The notes: generated by a model not told the origin, from the sequence alone. A stretch of DNA of 64,000 nucleotides from Granulosicoccus sp963833195 (GCA_963833195.1 CAWHXF010000027.1:124001-188000); one strand, 5' to 3'. Positions 37,323 through 46,606 are shown, counted from the stretch's first letter. Numbers and translations: made by a program.

Positions 37323-40300
37323 TCAGGCCTCGGCGGGCTCGATCGTCACCAGCAGATCCTTCGCGTCGATCTGATCGGCGGGCTCCACCGCGACGGCCGT
37401 GACGGTGCCCGCCAGCTCGCTGTGGATGGCGGTCTCCATCTTCATGGCCTCGATGGACACGAGCACGTCCCCGGCCTCCACCGTCTGCCCCTCGCGCACC
37501 ACGACGCGCGACACGACGCCCGGCATCGGCGAGCCCACCTGACCGGGCACCGCGGGGTCGGCCTTGGCACGCGCCAGCGCCTTGCCGGCCCCGTGCAGCC
37601 GGTCGGGCACCGCGACCGAGCGCGGCTGGCCGTTGAGCTCGAAGAACACGCGCACCGTGCCGCGCTCGTCGACGTCGCCGATGGCGAGGCAGCGCACCAC
37701 GAGCGTCTTGCCGCGCTCGATGTCGATCAGGATCTCCTCGCCGGGCGGCAGCCCGTAGAAGTAGACCGGCGTGGGCAGCACGCTGGTCGGGCCGTAGCTG
37801 GCCTGCGCGGCGACGAAGTCGGCGTGCACCTTGGGGTACATGGTGCTGCTGGCCAGATCCTGCCCGGTGGCCTCGCGACCGAGCAGCGCCGTGAGCTCGG
37901 AGCGCTTCGCGTCGAGATCCGCCGGGGGCAGCAGGGCGCCCGCGCGTTCGGTCAGCGGCGCCTCGCCCTTGAGCACGCGCGCCCGGATGGCCTCGGGGAA
38001 TCCGCCGGCGGGGCGGCTGAGCTCGCCGCGCATCATCGAGACCACCGAGTCCGGGAAGGACACGTCGCGCGCCGGGTCCAGCACGTCGTCCACGCTCAGC
38101 TCCTGCGAGACCATCATGAGCGCGAGATCGCCGACGACCTTGCTGCTCGGCGTCACCTTGACGATGTCGCCGAAGAGCCGGTTCACGTCGGCGTAGGTGT
38201 GCGCGACCTCGTGCCAGCGGGATTCCAGCCCGAGCGAGCGCGCCTGCTCCTTCAGGTTCGTGAACTGGCCGCCCGGCATCTCGTGCAGGTAGACCTCCGA
38301 GGCCGGTCCCTTCAGGTCCGACTCGAAGGCCGCGTACTGCGCGCGCACCGATTCCCAGTAGCCGCTGATGCGTCCGATGGCGTCGATGTCGAGCCCCGGA
38401 TCGCGCTCCGAGCCCGCGAGCGCGAGCGCGATGGAGCCCAGGCACGGCTGGCTGGTGTTGCCCGAGAAGGCGTCCATGGCGGCGTCGATGGCGTCGACGC
38501 CCGACTCGACGGCCGCGAGCACCGTCGCCGCCGAGATGCCCGAGGTGTCGTGGGTGTGGAAGTGCACGGGCAGCGACACGGTCTCGCGCAGCGCCGGGAA
38601 GAGCGTGCGCGCGGCGCTGGGCTTCATGAGCCCCGCCATGTCCTTGATGCAGATGATGTGGGCGCCGGCGGCCTCGAGCTCGCGCGCGAGCTTCAGGTAG
38701 TAGTCGAGGTCGTACTTGGCGCGCTTCGGGTCGTGCAGGTCCGCGGTGTAGCAGATGGCCGCCTCGCACAGCTTGCCGGCCTCGTTCACCGCGTCCATGG
38801 ACACGCGCATGTTCTCGATCCAGTTGAAGCAGTCGAACACGCGGAACAGGTCGATGCCGCCCTTCGCCGCCTCGTGGATGAAGTGGCGCACGACGTTGTC
38901 GGGATAGTTGGTGTAGCCGACGCCGTTGGCACCGCGCACCAGCGCCTGCAGCAAGAGGTTCGGCGCGCGCTCGCGCACCTGCGCCAGCCGCTCCCACGGG
39001 TCCTCGGTGAGAAAGCGCATGGCGACATCGAAGGTCGCGCCGCCCCAGCACTCGAGCGACAGCAGCCCGGGCAGGGCCTTCGCGTAGGCGCCCGCCACGT
39101 GCACGATGTCGTAGGTGCGCATGCGCGTGGCGAGCAGGCTCTGGTGGCCGTCGCGCATGGTGGTGTCGGTGACGAGCACGCGCGGCTCGTCGCGCAGCCA
39201 CTTCGCGAAGGCGGCCGGGCCGTCGCGCTCGAGCCGCTGGCGCGTGCCGTCGGGGACGGGCTTGTCGTAATAGGGCGCCTCTGGCACGCGCGCCTCGGTC
39301 CTCGGTTGCGCGCGGCCGCGCGTCTCGGGGTGTCCGTTGACCGTGACGTCGGCGATGTATTGCAGGAGCTTCGTCGCGCGGTCCTGGCGCGACACCTGCT
39401 CGAAGAGGGCTGGGGTGGTGTCGATGAAGCGCGTGGTGTAGGTGTTGTCGAGAAACTGCGGGTGACCGATGATGTTCTCGAGGAAGGTGAGGTTCGTGGC
39501 CACGCCGCGGATGCGGAACTCGCGCAGCGCCCGGTCCATGCGCCGGATGGCCTCGCCGGGCGTCGGCGCCCAGGCGGTGACCTTCTCCAGCAGCGGGTCG
39601 TAGAAGCGGCTGATCACCGCGCCCGAGTACGCGGTGCCCCCGTCCAGCCGAATGCCGAAACCGGCCGCGCCGCGGTAGGCGGTGATGCGCCCGTAGTCCG
39701 GGATGAAGTTCTGCTCCGGGTCCTCGGTCGTGATGCGGCACTGGATGGCGTGCCCGGACAGAGTGATGTCCTGCTGCTTCGGCACGCCGGACTCGGGCGT
39801 GCCGATGACCGCGCCTTCGACGAGATGGATCTGCGCCTTGATGATGTCGATGCCGGTGACCTCTTCGGTCACCGTGTGCTCGACCTGCACGCGCGGGTTC
39901 ACCTCGATGAAGTAGAAGGCGCCGGTGTCCATGTCCATCAGGAACTCGACGGTGCCCGCGCCGAGGTAGTTCGTGGAGCGGCCGATCTTCAGCGCGTGGT
40001 TCGAGAGCTCCTCGCGCTGGGCGGCGTCGAGGTACGGCGCGGGCGCGCGCTCGACGACCTTCTGGTTCCTGCGCTGCACCGTGCAGTCGCGCTCGAACAG
40101 GTGCACGACGTTGCCGTGCCGGTCGCCGAGGATCTGCGCCTCGACGTGGCGCGCGCGCTCGACGAGCTTCTCCAGGTAGATCTCGTCCTTGCCGAAGGCG
40201 GCGCGCGCCTCGCGCCGGGCCTCGTCCGCCTCGCGCTCCAGGTCGTCCTCGGAGCGGATGGTGCGCATGCCGCGCCCGCCGCCGCCCCAGGAGGCCTTCA

Positions 40301-40805
40301 GCATGACCGGATAGCCGATCTCGTTCGCCATGCGGCGGATCTCGGCGGGGTCGTCGGGCAGCGGCTCGGTCGCGGGCACCACGGGCACGCCCGCCTCCAC
40401 GGCGAGGTTTCTGGCCGCGACCTTGTTGCCGAGCCGGCGCATCGTGTCGGCGGAGGGGCCGATGAAGGTGATGCCGGCGGCCTCGCAGGCGTCCACGAAC
40501 TCCGGGGATTCGGACAGCAGGCCGTAGCCCGGATGGATGGCGTCCGCGCCCGAGAGCTTCGCCACGCGCAGCACCTCCTCGATCGAGAGATAGCTCTCGA
40601 TCGGACCCATGGGTTCGGCCAGGTGCGGGCCGGAGCCGATGGGATAGGCCTCGTCGGCCTTGAAGCGGTGCAGCGCGAGCTTGTCCTCGCGCGCGTAGAG
40701 CGCGACGGTCGCGATGCCGAGCTCGTTGGCCGCGCGAAACACCCGGATGGCGATCTCGGAGCGGTTCGCGACGAGGATCTTCTTGATGGCCAAGGCGGGG
40801 CGCAC
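37323..40805 (-). CDS. pyc: Pyruvate carboxylase
   Basis: Biotin enzyme making oxaloacetate from pyruvate, bicarbonate and ATP. At 1160 residues it is the single-chain form. In order: biotin carboxylase domain (KKILVANRSEIAIRVFRA at the start, KASWGGGGRGMR ATP loop, EVNPRVQVEHTVTEE), carboxyltransferase domain (TTMRDGHQSLLATRMR, HTHDTSG), and a C-terminal biotinyl domain with AMKM, biotinylated Lys1122. The frame opens with GTG 40805; TTG 40793 would begin MAIKKILVANRSE like other family members. Neither has a strong ribosome site. It is transcribed toward the Amt-kinase gene with a 96-base gap. Confidence 0.95.
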   Translation of the reverse strand: MRPALAIKKILVANRSEIAIRVFRAANELGIATVALYAREDKLALHRFKADEAYPIGSGPHLAEPMGPIESYLSIEEVLRVAKLSGADAIHPGYGLLSESPEFVDACEAAGITFIGPSADTMRRLGNKVAARNLAVEAGVPVVPATEPLPDDPAEIRRMANEIGYPVMLKASWGGGGRGMRTIRSEDDLEREADEARREARAAFGKDEIYLEKLVERARHVEAQILGDRHGNVVHLFERDCTVQRRNQKVVERAPAPYLDAAQREELSNHALKIGRSTNYLGAGTVEFLMDMDTGAFYFIEVNPRVQVEHTVTEEVTGIDIIKAQIHLVEGAVIGTPESGVPKQQDITLSGHAIQCRITTEDPEQNFIPDYGRITAYRGAAGFGIRLDGGTAYSGAVISRFYDPLLEKVTAWAPTPGEAIRRMDRALREFRIRGVATNLTFLENIIGHPQFLDNTYTTRFIDTTPALFEQVSRQDRATKLLQYIADVTVNGHPETRGRAQPRTEARVPEAPYYDKPVPDGTRQRLERDGPAAFAKWLRDEPRVLVTDTTMRDGHQSLLATRMRTYDIVHVAGAYAKALPGLLSLECWGGATFDVAMRFLTEDPWERLAQVRERAPNLLLQALVRGANGVGYTNYPDNVVRHFIHEAAKGGIDLFRVFDCFNWIENMRVSMDAVNEAGKLCEAAICYTADLHDPKRAKYDLDYYLKLARELEAAGAHIICIKDMAGLMKPSAARTLFPALRETVSLPVHFHTHDTSGISAATVLAAVESGVDAIDAAMDAFSGNTSQPCLGSIALALAGSERDPGLDIDAIGRISGYWESVRAQYAAFESDLKGPASEVYLHEMPGGQFTNLKEQARSLGLESRWHEVAHTYADVNRLFGDIVKVTPSSKVVGDLALMMVSQELSVDDVLDPARDVSFPDSVVSMMRGELSRPAGGFPEAIRARVLKGEAPLTERAGALLPPADLDAKRSELTALLGREATGQDLASSTMYPKVHADFVAAQASYGPTSVLPTPVYFYGLPPGEEILIDIERGKTLVVRCLAIGDVDERGTVRVFFELNGQPRSVAVPDRLHGAGKALARAKADPAVPGQVGSPMPGVVSRVVVREGQTVEAGDVLVSIEAMKMETAIHSELAGTVTAVAVEPADQIDAKDLLVTIEPAEA

Positions 40806-40824
40806 TCGGTGGCTGGGAAGGCGC

Positions 40825-41706
40825 CTAGTCTAGCGGGCCGTCAGGGGCGCCGTTCCGCGTCCAGGTGCGCACGACGACGTCCAGGGTCAGCTCCGTCAGC
40901 GCATCGAGCGAATCCGGTGCGACGCGCGCACCGCCGCGGTGCGCGTGCGGCGTCATGCCGAGCGCGGCGGCCGCGAGACCGGGCGCATCGAGCGTTCGTC
41001 GCACCCTCACGTGCAACTCGTCATCGAGCGCGTAGCCCACCTCGCGCGCCCGCACGGGCGGCGGGGATTCCCGGTAGCGGACCTCGTCGTAGACGAGCTC
41101 GCGCAGCTCGACGAGGTGGTGCGCGCCCGGGCTCACGGTGATCACGCGCTGCCCGGGCCGCTGCAGCGTCGCCCACGGTGCCCAGGCCTCGAAGCCGAAG
41201 ACGCTCGTGATCAGCGACGCCGCGCCCGCCGCGAGCGGCAGGCGCACGTTGTTGGCGAGCGCCCAGGCGACGCTCCCGCCCCGACGCGCCGCCGCGGCGA
41301 TGGCGGGCTTCGACACGTCGCAGCCGATCACGTGCGCACACGCGTCGATGTCGAGCGCGGCGCGCAGGCGCACCGTGTACGCGCCTTCGCCGCAGCCGGC
41401 GTCGACGAGCGCGCCGCCCGGCACGATGCCCGGAGCGAGAGCGCTGCGCGCGGCGCGCACCAGCGCGTCCGCGATCGGGTCGTAGAGTCCGGAGTCCAGC
41501 ACCCGACGTCGATGCCCCACCATGGCCGCGTCGTCGCCGGGCGCGCGCGAGCGCTTGTGGTGCACGGGCAAGAGGTCCGCGTAGCCGCGGCGCGCCACGC
41601 CGTGGTTGTGTCCGGCGCGGCAGCGCAGCCCGTCGGGTCCGGGCTCCAGCTCGAGCCCGTCGAGCGGACACGCGAGCGGCGCGCGCGCGAGCGCGTCCGG
41701 GATCAA
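40825..41706 (-). CDS. rlmA: 23S rRNA (guanine-N1)-methyltransferase, RlmA(I) type
   Basis: A 293-residue SAM-dependent methyltransferase matching E. coli RlmA(I), which modifies G745. It has an N-terminal zinc-finger region, GYADLLPVHHKRSRAPGD, the SAM motif VDAGCGEGAYT, CDVSKPAIAAAARR, and ITVSPGAHHLVELRELVYDEV. The E. coli zinc ligands are C-x2-C and C-x3-H. Here the second Cys is Asp (CPLD), so zinc binding may be lost. Start TTG 41706 is the only codon that keeps the whole N-terminus, with a weak ribosome site. Confidence 0.85.
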   Translation of the reverse strand: MIPDALARAPLACPLDGLELEPGPDGLRCRAGHNHGVARRGYADLLPVHHKRSRAPGDDAAMVGHRRRVLDSGLYDPIADALVRAARSALAPGIVPGGALVDAGCGEGAYTVRLRAALDIDACAHVIGCDVSKPAIAAAARRGGSVAWALANNVRLPLAAGAASLITSVFGFEAWAPWATLQRPGQRVITVSPGAHHLVELRELVYDEVRYRESPPPVRAREVGYALDDELHVRVRRTLDAPGLAAAALGMTPHAHRGGARVAPDSLDALTELTLDVVVRTWTRNGAPDGPLD

Positions 41707-41737
41707 GTGCGCGCCGGAGCCTGCCGAGGATGCGCGC

Positions 41738-42943
41738 TCAGGAGGCCGGGTCCGCCGGTCCGATGTCGAAGCGGAACCGGATGACGACGGGATAGCCGAC
41801 GTACTGGTCGCTCTGCTGGCTCTGCATGCCGAGCTCGAAGTCCCGCCGGTCGACCGTGAACTCGCCGCGCGCGACGCGCTTGCCCTCCTCGTCGGCCAGC
41901 ACCATCGGGAAGCTCACGTCCACCGGGTTGCCCTTGATGGTCAGCGTGCCGTCGACGCTCAGCGTGCTCTCGTCGGTGCGCGCGACGGCGGTGGACGCGA
42001 AGCTCGCCTCGGGGTGGCCTTCGGAATCGAACCACTCCGCGTCCGGCAACGAGCTCGCCATCTGCACGTTGGCGCTCGTGACGCCCGCGGTCTGCACGCG
42101 CGCGACGATGGAGCTGTTGGCGGGCGTGGCCTCGTCGAGCGTGGCCTCGACCTCGCTGCCGGGGAAGGTGCCGGGCGTCTCGTCGCCCGTCACGAGGGCG
42201 ACGAAGCCGACCTCGCTCATCCCGGCGGCGACGAGCGCCGCCCGGTCGCTTTGCGCCGCGTACAGGAAGAGTCCGGTACCGGCCGCGGCCACCGCCACGC
42301 CGAAGGTCGCGAGCTTCGCGTTCCAGGAGCGCGACCAGGTCGGCAGCATGCGTCTGAGCACGGTGTCCTTGTCGATGAAGTGGTGCTTGAGCGCGGCGCC
42401 CACGTGCGCCAGCAGGATCAGGATCAGGATGTTGCCCGCGATCTCGTGCCACTCGTGCAGCGCGTGTTCGCTCACCTGACCGTCGACCACGAAGGCGGGC
42501 GTCGGCAGGTGCGGCCAGGGGATGACGTCGAAGAGGTAGGTGTCGACGTTGAACGAGGACCACGAGACGAGGATCCAGCCCGTCAGGGGAACGGCGAACA
42601 GCAGGGCGTAGAGCCCGAGGTGCGCGACGTGCGCGGCGCGGCGCTGCCACGCGGGCACGCTGTCGGGCTCGGGCGGCGGCGCGTGCGTGAAGCGCCAGAC
42701 GAGCCGCAGCGTCGCCAGCAGCAGCACCAGGATGCCGAAGGTCTTGTGCCACTGGGTGAGCCCGAAACGCAGCGCGTCCGCCTCGGGCAGCGAGGTCATG
42801 TACTTGCCGACGGCGAGCTGGCCGAAGATCAGCAGCGCGATGAGCCAGTGGAAGCCGACCGCGATGTCGTCGTAGCGCGCTGAGGCCGGCAGGCGGGCGT
42901 CGCGGTGCGCGGGAACCCGCGTGCCGGCCGAGGTCTGGGACAT
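41738..42943 (-). CDS. Cytochrome b561 fused to YceI domain
   Basis: A 401-residue membrane protein. Residues 22-195 are a four-helix cytochrome b561 of the prokaryotic type, with likely haem ligands H32, H66, H166 and H180. A fifth helix at about 212-230 leads into a YceI-type lipocalin-like domain (235-401: FVALVTGDETPGTF, LTIKGNPVDVSFPMVL, GYPVVIRFRFDI). YceI domains bind isoprenoid quinones or similar lipids, so the fusion may move electrons between haem and a bound quinone (inference). The free YceI gene upstream on the same strand supports a shared role. Confidence 0.88.
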   Translation of the reverse strand: MSQTSAGTRVPAHRDARLPASARYDDIAVGFHWLIALLIFGQLAVGKYMTSLPEADALRFGLTQWHKTFGILVLLLATLRLVWRFTHAPPPEPDSVPAWQRRAAHVAHLGLYALLFAVPLTGWILVSWSSFNVDTYLFDVIPWPHLPTPAFVVDGQVSEHALHEWHEIAGNILILILLAHVGAALKHHFIDKDTVLRRMLPTWSRSWNAKLATFGVAVAAAGTGLFLYAAQSDRAALVAAGMSEVGFVALVTGDETPGTFPGSEVEATLDEATPANSSIVARVQTAGVTSANVQMASSLPDAEWFDSEGHPEASFASTAVARTDESTLSVDGTLTIKGNPVDVSFPMVLADEEGKRVARGEFTVDRRDFELGMQSQQSDQYVGYPVVIRFRFDIGPADPAS

Positions 42944-43018
42944 GTGACGGCGCGTCGAGACTGAGTGGCGAAGGGCGCGCGCCCGGGTCGCGTGTACCCG
43001 GACGCGTGCCGGTGGAAC

Positions 43019-43630
43019 CTACTGCGCGTTGACCATCTCGGCGGTGATGTCGAGGCTCACCTCGTCCGAGACGTTGGGCGCGAACTTGTCCAGACCGTAG
43101 TCCGAGCGCAGCACCTGGCCGGAGGCGTCCAGGCCGATGACGGGGTCGCCCGACATGGGATGGTTCATGGCCGCGTTGATCGCGACGTTCAGCGTGAGCG
43201 GCTGCGTCTCGCCCTTGATGGTGAGCTCGCCGTCGACCTTGAGTGCACCGTCGCCGCCGTCGCTGATCGAGGTGGACTGGAAGGTGATCTCGGGGTGGTT
43301 GGCGACGTCGAAGAAGTCCGGACCCGTGAGGTGCTCCTTCCAGATGTCCGAGCCCGCGACGACGCTGGCCGGGTCGATGGTGACCGTGACACTCGACTGC
43401 GTGACGTCGTCCGCGTCGAGCTCGAGCGTCGCGTCGAAGTCGTCGAACGACAGCGTCGGGTTCGACAGCCCCAGGTGGTTGTAGGAGAAGTCGATGTAGG
43501 CGTGCGTGGGATCGACCTCGTAGGTGCCGGAAGGCACCCCGGACAGGTCCTGCGCGGCGACGGGCAGGGCGGTCGCGATGGACGTGGCGCCGAGGGCGGC
43601 CACGAGGGCGAGCTGACGGGTCCGAAGCAT
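43019..43630 (-). CDS. Secreted YceI family protein
   Basis: A 203-residue periplasmic lipid-binding protein of the YceI family. A signal peptide ends at VAAQ-DL (about residue 26). The family pattern is complete: GTYEVDPTHAYIDFSYNHLG, VTVTIDPASV, LTGPDFFDVANHPEITFQS and LTIKGETQPLTLNV. ATG 43630 opens the signal peptide, and further upstream sequence is non-coding in style. It is followed at 75 bases by the b561-YceI fusion, probably one transcription unit. Confidence 0.93.
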   Translation of the reverse strand: MLRTRQLALVAALGATSIATALPVAAQDLSGVPSGTYEVDPTHAYIDFSYNHLGLSNPTLSFDDFDATLELDADDVTQSSVTVTIDPASVVAGSDIWKEHLTGPDFFDVANHPEITFQSTSISDGGDGALKVDGELTIKGETQPLTLNVAINAAMNHPMSGDPVIGLDASGQVLRSDYGLDKFAPNVSDEVSLDITAEMVNAQ

Positions 43631-43899
43631 GGTGTGGAAGGTCTCCGTGGTGAGGGCGGGAACGCGGCGCGATCCGGTCGGCGAGCGATGCCGCGATCCG
43701 GAGCGCTGGCGGGGTGGAAGTATGGCGCGGCCCGGTGCGAAGCCGGGCATCGGCTCGGGCCGCGCGACGTTCGACCGGGGCGAACGGATGGCGTTCCCCC
43801 TCCGCCGCTCGCGGCGTACCCGGAGTTTGCCCGCACGGCGTCCGCGCATGTATCATCGCCCCACGCGCGAGAGGCCGATCCGGGTCGCTCGCCCGCGGC

Positions 43900-43976
43900 G
43901 CGCCCGTAGCTCAGCTGGATAGAGTACCTGGCTTCGAACCAGGTGGTCGGAGGTTCGAGTCCTTCCGGGCGCGCCA
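43900..43976 (+). tRNA. tRNA-Arg (anticodon UCG)
   Basis: A 77-base tRNA. The acceptor stem GCGCCCG pairs with CGGGCGC, the D arm contains AGCTCAGCTGGATAGA, and the anticodon loop CTTCGAA gives UCG, which reads CGA arginine codons. The T arm is GGTTCGAGTCC and CCA is encoded. It stands alone between the YceI gene and the repeat-bearing secreted protein. Confidence 0.95.
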
Positions 43977-44390
43977 ACTCTTCGCGCTGAATCCGCGCCT
44001 CGAGCCACCCCCCCGGTGCGCCGCGCCTGCCGATTCGCGCGGGCTCTCCCGATCCCTCCCGATCCCTGGCGCGCGGATGCGCTCCGCGAGTCGCCGCCAC
44101 GGCGAGTGCGTGCACGGCCGCGCACAGCTCCCCATCGTCGCCCCGCCTTCATCGGTGCCGCGCGGCCGGACGAGCCCGTGCCTGGCGGTGTCGATGCAGG
44201 AGCTCTGCGTCGGCGACGTGCTGAAGACCACCCAGTGACGACGCGATCGTCCTGACCGGGTGCGCGCGGGGACGGCCGGGCTTCCGGCCGTCGCTCGCGA
44301 GCGCGAGGCGGCGCGCCGCGCCGTCCGGTGTCGTGGAGGGAGCGTACAGATACGAGTAATCTATCCGGGTCCGGCCAGAATGAACCGCAG
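43977..44390. other. Intergenic region after tRNA-Arg
   Basis: No gene supported in 414 bases. It contains a short direct repeat (CCCGATCCCT twice, near 44047-44066) and, close to 44345-44370, a less GC-rich stretch (ACAGATACGAGTAATCTATC) that may hold the promoter of the following gene. Confidence 0.5.
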
Positions 44391-45539
44391 ATGAGGCGCT
44401 CCAACGACCGGACCGGAAGAAGCATGACGGCTGCGGTCGCACTCGTGCTGGCGCTCGGCCTCCCCCCGCACGGGATGGCGGTCGCGCAGGACGGGTCGGT
44501 GTTGCGCGAGTCGGTGTCGCTCGGGTCGGCGTCGCTCGAGTCGATGCCGCTCGGATCGGCTCTGCCCGAGCTCGAACCGATCGGGACCCGGCGTGTGGTT
44601 GCCGGGCAACGATGGCAGCTGTACATGCGCGGACGCGATCCCGACGGCGAGTTGCCGAGCCTGGTCGCGCGCGATCTGCCCCCGGGCGCAATGCTCGTCC
44701 CGGCGCCGCTCGGAGGGGACTGGTACGTGCTCGACTGGACGCCCCCCGCCGATCTCGTCGGGCCGGTCGATCTCACCATCGAGGCGATCGACGCGCGCGT
44801 GCCGACCTGGCGCACCGAGCGGGTCGTGCGGCTCGAGGTGGTCGCCGATCCGAGCCTGCCGCGCATCGCGCCGGTCCCCGGCCAGATCGTCAGTGCCGGC
44901 GTCCCCGTGAGGTTCGGTGTGAAGGCGAGCCTCGGGGACGGGCGCGTGCCGCTCGTGCGCATCGCTCCGATGCCGCCCGGCGCCACGCTCGACCGGCACA
45001 CCGACGGCACGTACGTCTTTCAATGGCTGACCGATGCGAGCGACCGGGGGGAATACCGCCTGAACGTCACGGCGATGGACCCCGACCGCGACACGCGGCG
45101 CAGCAGCGTCGACACGCTGCTCATCGTCAGCAACCCCTCGCAGGAGTCGCTGGCCTCGGATGGCGCGGGTGCCGAACCGGTCGGTGTCGAGTCGTTGGAC
45201 TACGACTCCGACACGTACGAGGACCCGGCGGAGTACGTCGTCGAGTACGACACGGGCCTCGATCCGAACGGCGGCACGGGCGAGGAACCCATCGCCGAGG
45301 AATACGTCGCCGAGGAATACATCGCCGAGGGATACATCGCCGAGGAATACGTCGCCGAGGAATACGTCGCCGAGGACTACGTCGCCGAGCAACCGTTGCC
45401 CGCGCAGGCGCCGACGGGCGAGTACCTCGTGAACGATGTGGTCGAGTACGTCGAGGACGGCAGCGGGGTCGTCTACGACGCGAACGGCTACCCCGTCGAC
45501 GCGGACGGCAAGCCGATCGACCCGAACTCCTTGCTCTAG
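44391..45539 (+). CDS. Secreted Ig-like protein with two pentapeptide-repeat segments
   Basis: A 382-residue exported protein. A signal peptide (residues 12-33, TAAVALVLALGLPPHGMAVA) is followed by a Ser/Leu repeat region (about 37-61: SLGSA SLESM PLGSA units). Two putative Ig-like beta domains (70-160 and 165-245) resemble those in dystroglycan/cadherin-type Ig proteins with WTPPADLVGPVDLTI. An acidic Tyr-rich tail holds seven AEEY-type pentapeptides (residues 301-335). It ends ANGYPVDADGKPIDP. Probably a surface or periplasmic structural protein; function unknown. ATG 44391 is used; ATG 44424 would also give a signal peptide. Confidence 0.7.
   Translation: MRRSNDRTGRSMTAAVALVLALGLPPHGMAVAQDGSVLRESVSLGSASLESMPLGSALPELEPIGTRRVVAGQRWQLYMRGRDPDGELPSLVARDLPPGAMLVPAPLGGDWYVLDWTPPADLVGPVDLTIEAIDARVPTWRTERVVRLEVVADPSLPRIAPVPGQIVSAGVPVRFGVKASLGDGRVPLVRIAPMPPGATLDRHTDGTYVFQWLTDASDRGEYRLNVTAMDPDRDTRRSSVDTLLIVSNPSQESLASDGAGAEPVGVESLDYDSDTYEDPAEYVVEYDTGLDPNGGTGEEPIAEEYVAEEYIAEGYIAEEYVAEEYVAEDYVAEQPLPAQAPTGEYLVNDVVEYVEDGSGVVYDANGYPVDADGKPIDPNSLL
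44499..44573 (+). repeat. 15-bp tandem repeat encoding Ser-Leu-Gly-Ser-Ala type units
   Basis: Five successive 15-base units (GTGTCGCTCGGGTCG and variants) at 44499, 44514, 44529, 44544 and 44559. They are imperfect, in frame, and encode five-residue repeats just after the signal peptide. Confidence 0.6.
45291..45395 (+). repeat. 15-bp tandem repeat encoding (I/V)AEEY
   Basis: Seven units of (A/G)TCGCCGAGGAATAC; six are complete (45291-45380) and the seventh diverges. Units differ by one to three bases and stay in frame. They give an acidic, tyrosine-bearing pentapeptide array. Confidence 0.85.
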
Positions 45540-45571
45540 GGCGTGTACTCGCCGCTGCCGGACCCGCCGTC

Positions 45572-46603
45572 ATGGCCGACACGACCCTCGCCGAATCCCT
45601 GCTGCACGCGCTCGCCGATCACGGCGCGAAGGAGATCTTCGGCATTCCCGGCGACTTCGCGCTGCCGTTCTTCCGCGTCATCGAGCAGTCCGGGATCCTG
45701 CCTCTGCACACGCTCTCGCACGAGCCCGCGGTCGGCTTCGCGGCGGACGCCGCGGCGCGCCTGCACGGCACGCTCGGGGTGGCCGCCGTGACCTACGGCG
45801 CGGGCGCGCTGAACATGGTCAACCCGGTCGCCGCGGCCTACGCCGAGAAGTCGCCGCTCGTCGTCGTGTCCGGTGCGCCCGGACTGAACGAGCGCGGGGC
45901 CGGACTGCTGCTGCACCACCAGGCGAAGACGCTCGAGAGCCAGCTCGAGGTGTACCGCGAGATCACCTGCGACCGCGCGGTGCTGGACGACCCGGCACGC
46001 GCGCCCGCGGACATCGCGCGCGTGCTCGGGCGCTGTCTCGCCGAGTCCCGGCCGGTCTACTTCGAGCTGCCGCGAGACCTCGTGTCCGAGCCGTGCGCCG
46101 CGGTGGTGCGCACGGACCCGAGCCCGCCCGATGCCGATGCGCTGGCGACCTGCGCCGACGAGATCCTCGCGGCGCTGCGCGAGGCGTCCTCGCCCGTGCT
46201 CGTGGCCGGCGTCGAGATCCGCCGCTTCGGGCTCGACGCGAAGGTGGCGGTGCTGGCGGCCAGGACGCGACGGGCCCACGGCGCCGACGCCGCGCCCGCG
46301 CGGGCTCGTCGCGGACGATGCGCGCATCGCGCCCGGCGATATCGCCGCGGCGGTGAACGAGCTGATCGATCGTTCCAGCCCGAGTCCGCCTTCAACGATC
46401 TGGACGACTGGCGCTTCGCCGCCCTGGCGGACGCGCTCGGTGGACGCGGCCGGCGCGTGACCACGCGTGCGGAGCTGAAGGTTGCCCTGGACGCGGCGTG
46501 GGCGGAGCGCGGTCGCTTCCAGCTCGTCGAGATCGTGCTGGAGCGAGGCGTGCTGTCCGACTCGCTGCGCCGCTTCGCGGACGGCATCAAGCGGCTGCAT
46601 TAG
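45572..46603 (+). pseudogene. Indolepyruvate/alpha-keto acid decarboxylase remnant with two internal deletions
   Basis: The frame is open for 343 codons, but the family needs about 550. Residues 1-225 are a normal thiamine-pyrophosphate PYR domain (FGIPGDFALPFF, catalytic-type Glu in LSHEPAVGFAADAA, TYGAGALNMVN) and the start of the middle domain (VEIRRFG). Then, at about 46285-46370, family-like sequence GLVADDARIAPGDIAAAVNE appears in another frame. From 46376 the original frame resumes with FQPESAFNDLDDW and a normal C-terminus. The pyrophosphate-binding GDG...N segment and most of the middle domain are gone. So at least two deletions removed about 200 residues, and the product cannot be active. 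Confidence 0.8.
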
Positions 46604-46606
46604 CTC

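Noticed and set aside
43853..44231. Minus-strand frames over the tRNA that read DSNLRPPGSKPGTLSS and GRTRTSDHLVRSQVLYPAEL
   Set aside because: These are well-known false proteins from translating the antisense of a tRNA gene. The tRNA itself explains the sequence.
45291..45395. CRISPR-like array
   Set aside because: The 15-bp units are contiguous without spacers and lie in frame inside a coding sequence, so they are a coding tandem repeat.
44612..45539. Extension of the decarboxylase frame upstream through the repeat-protein gene
   Set aside because: The upstream part is an alternative frame of the secreted protein gene. Homology to the decarboxylase starts at ATG 45572.
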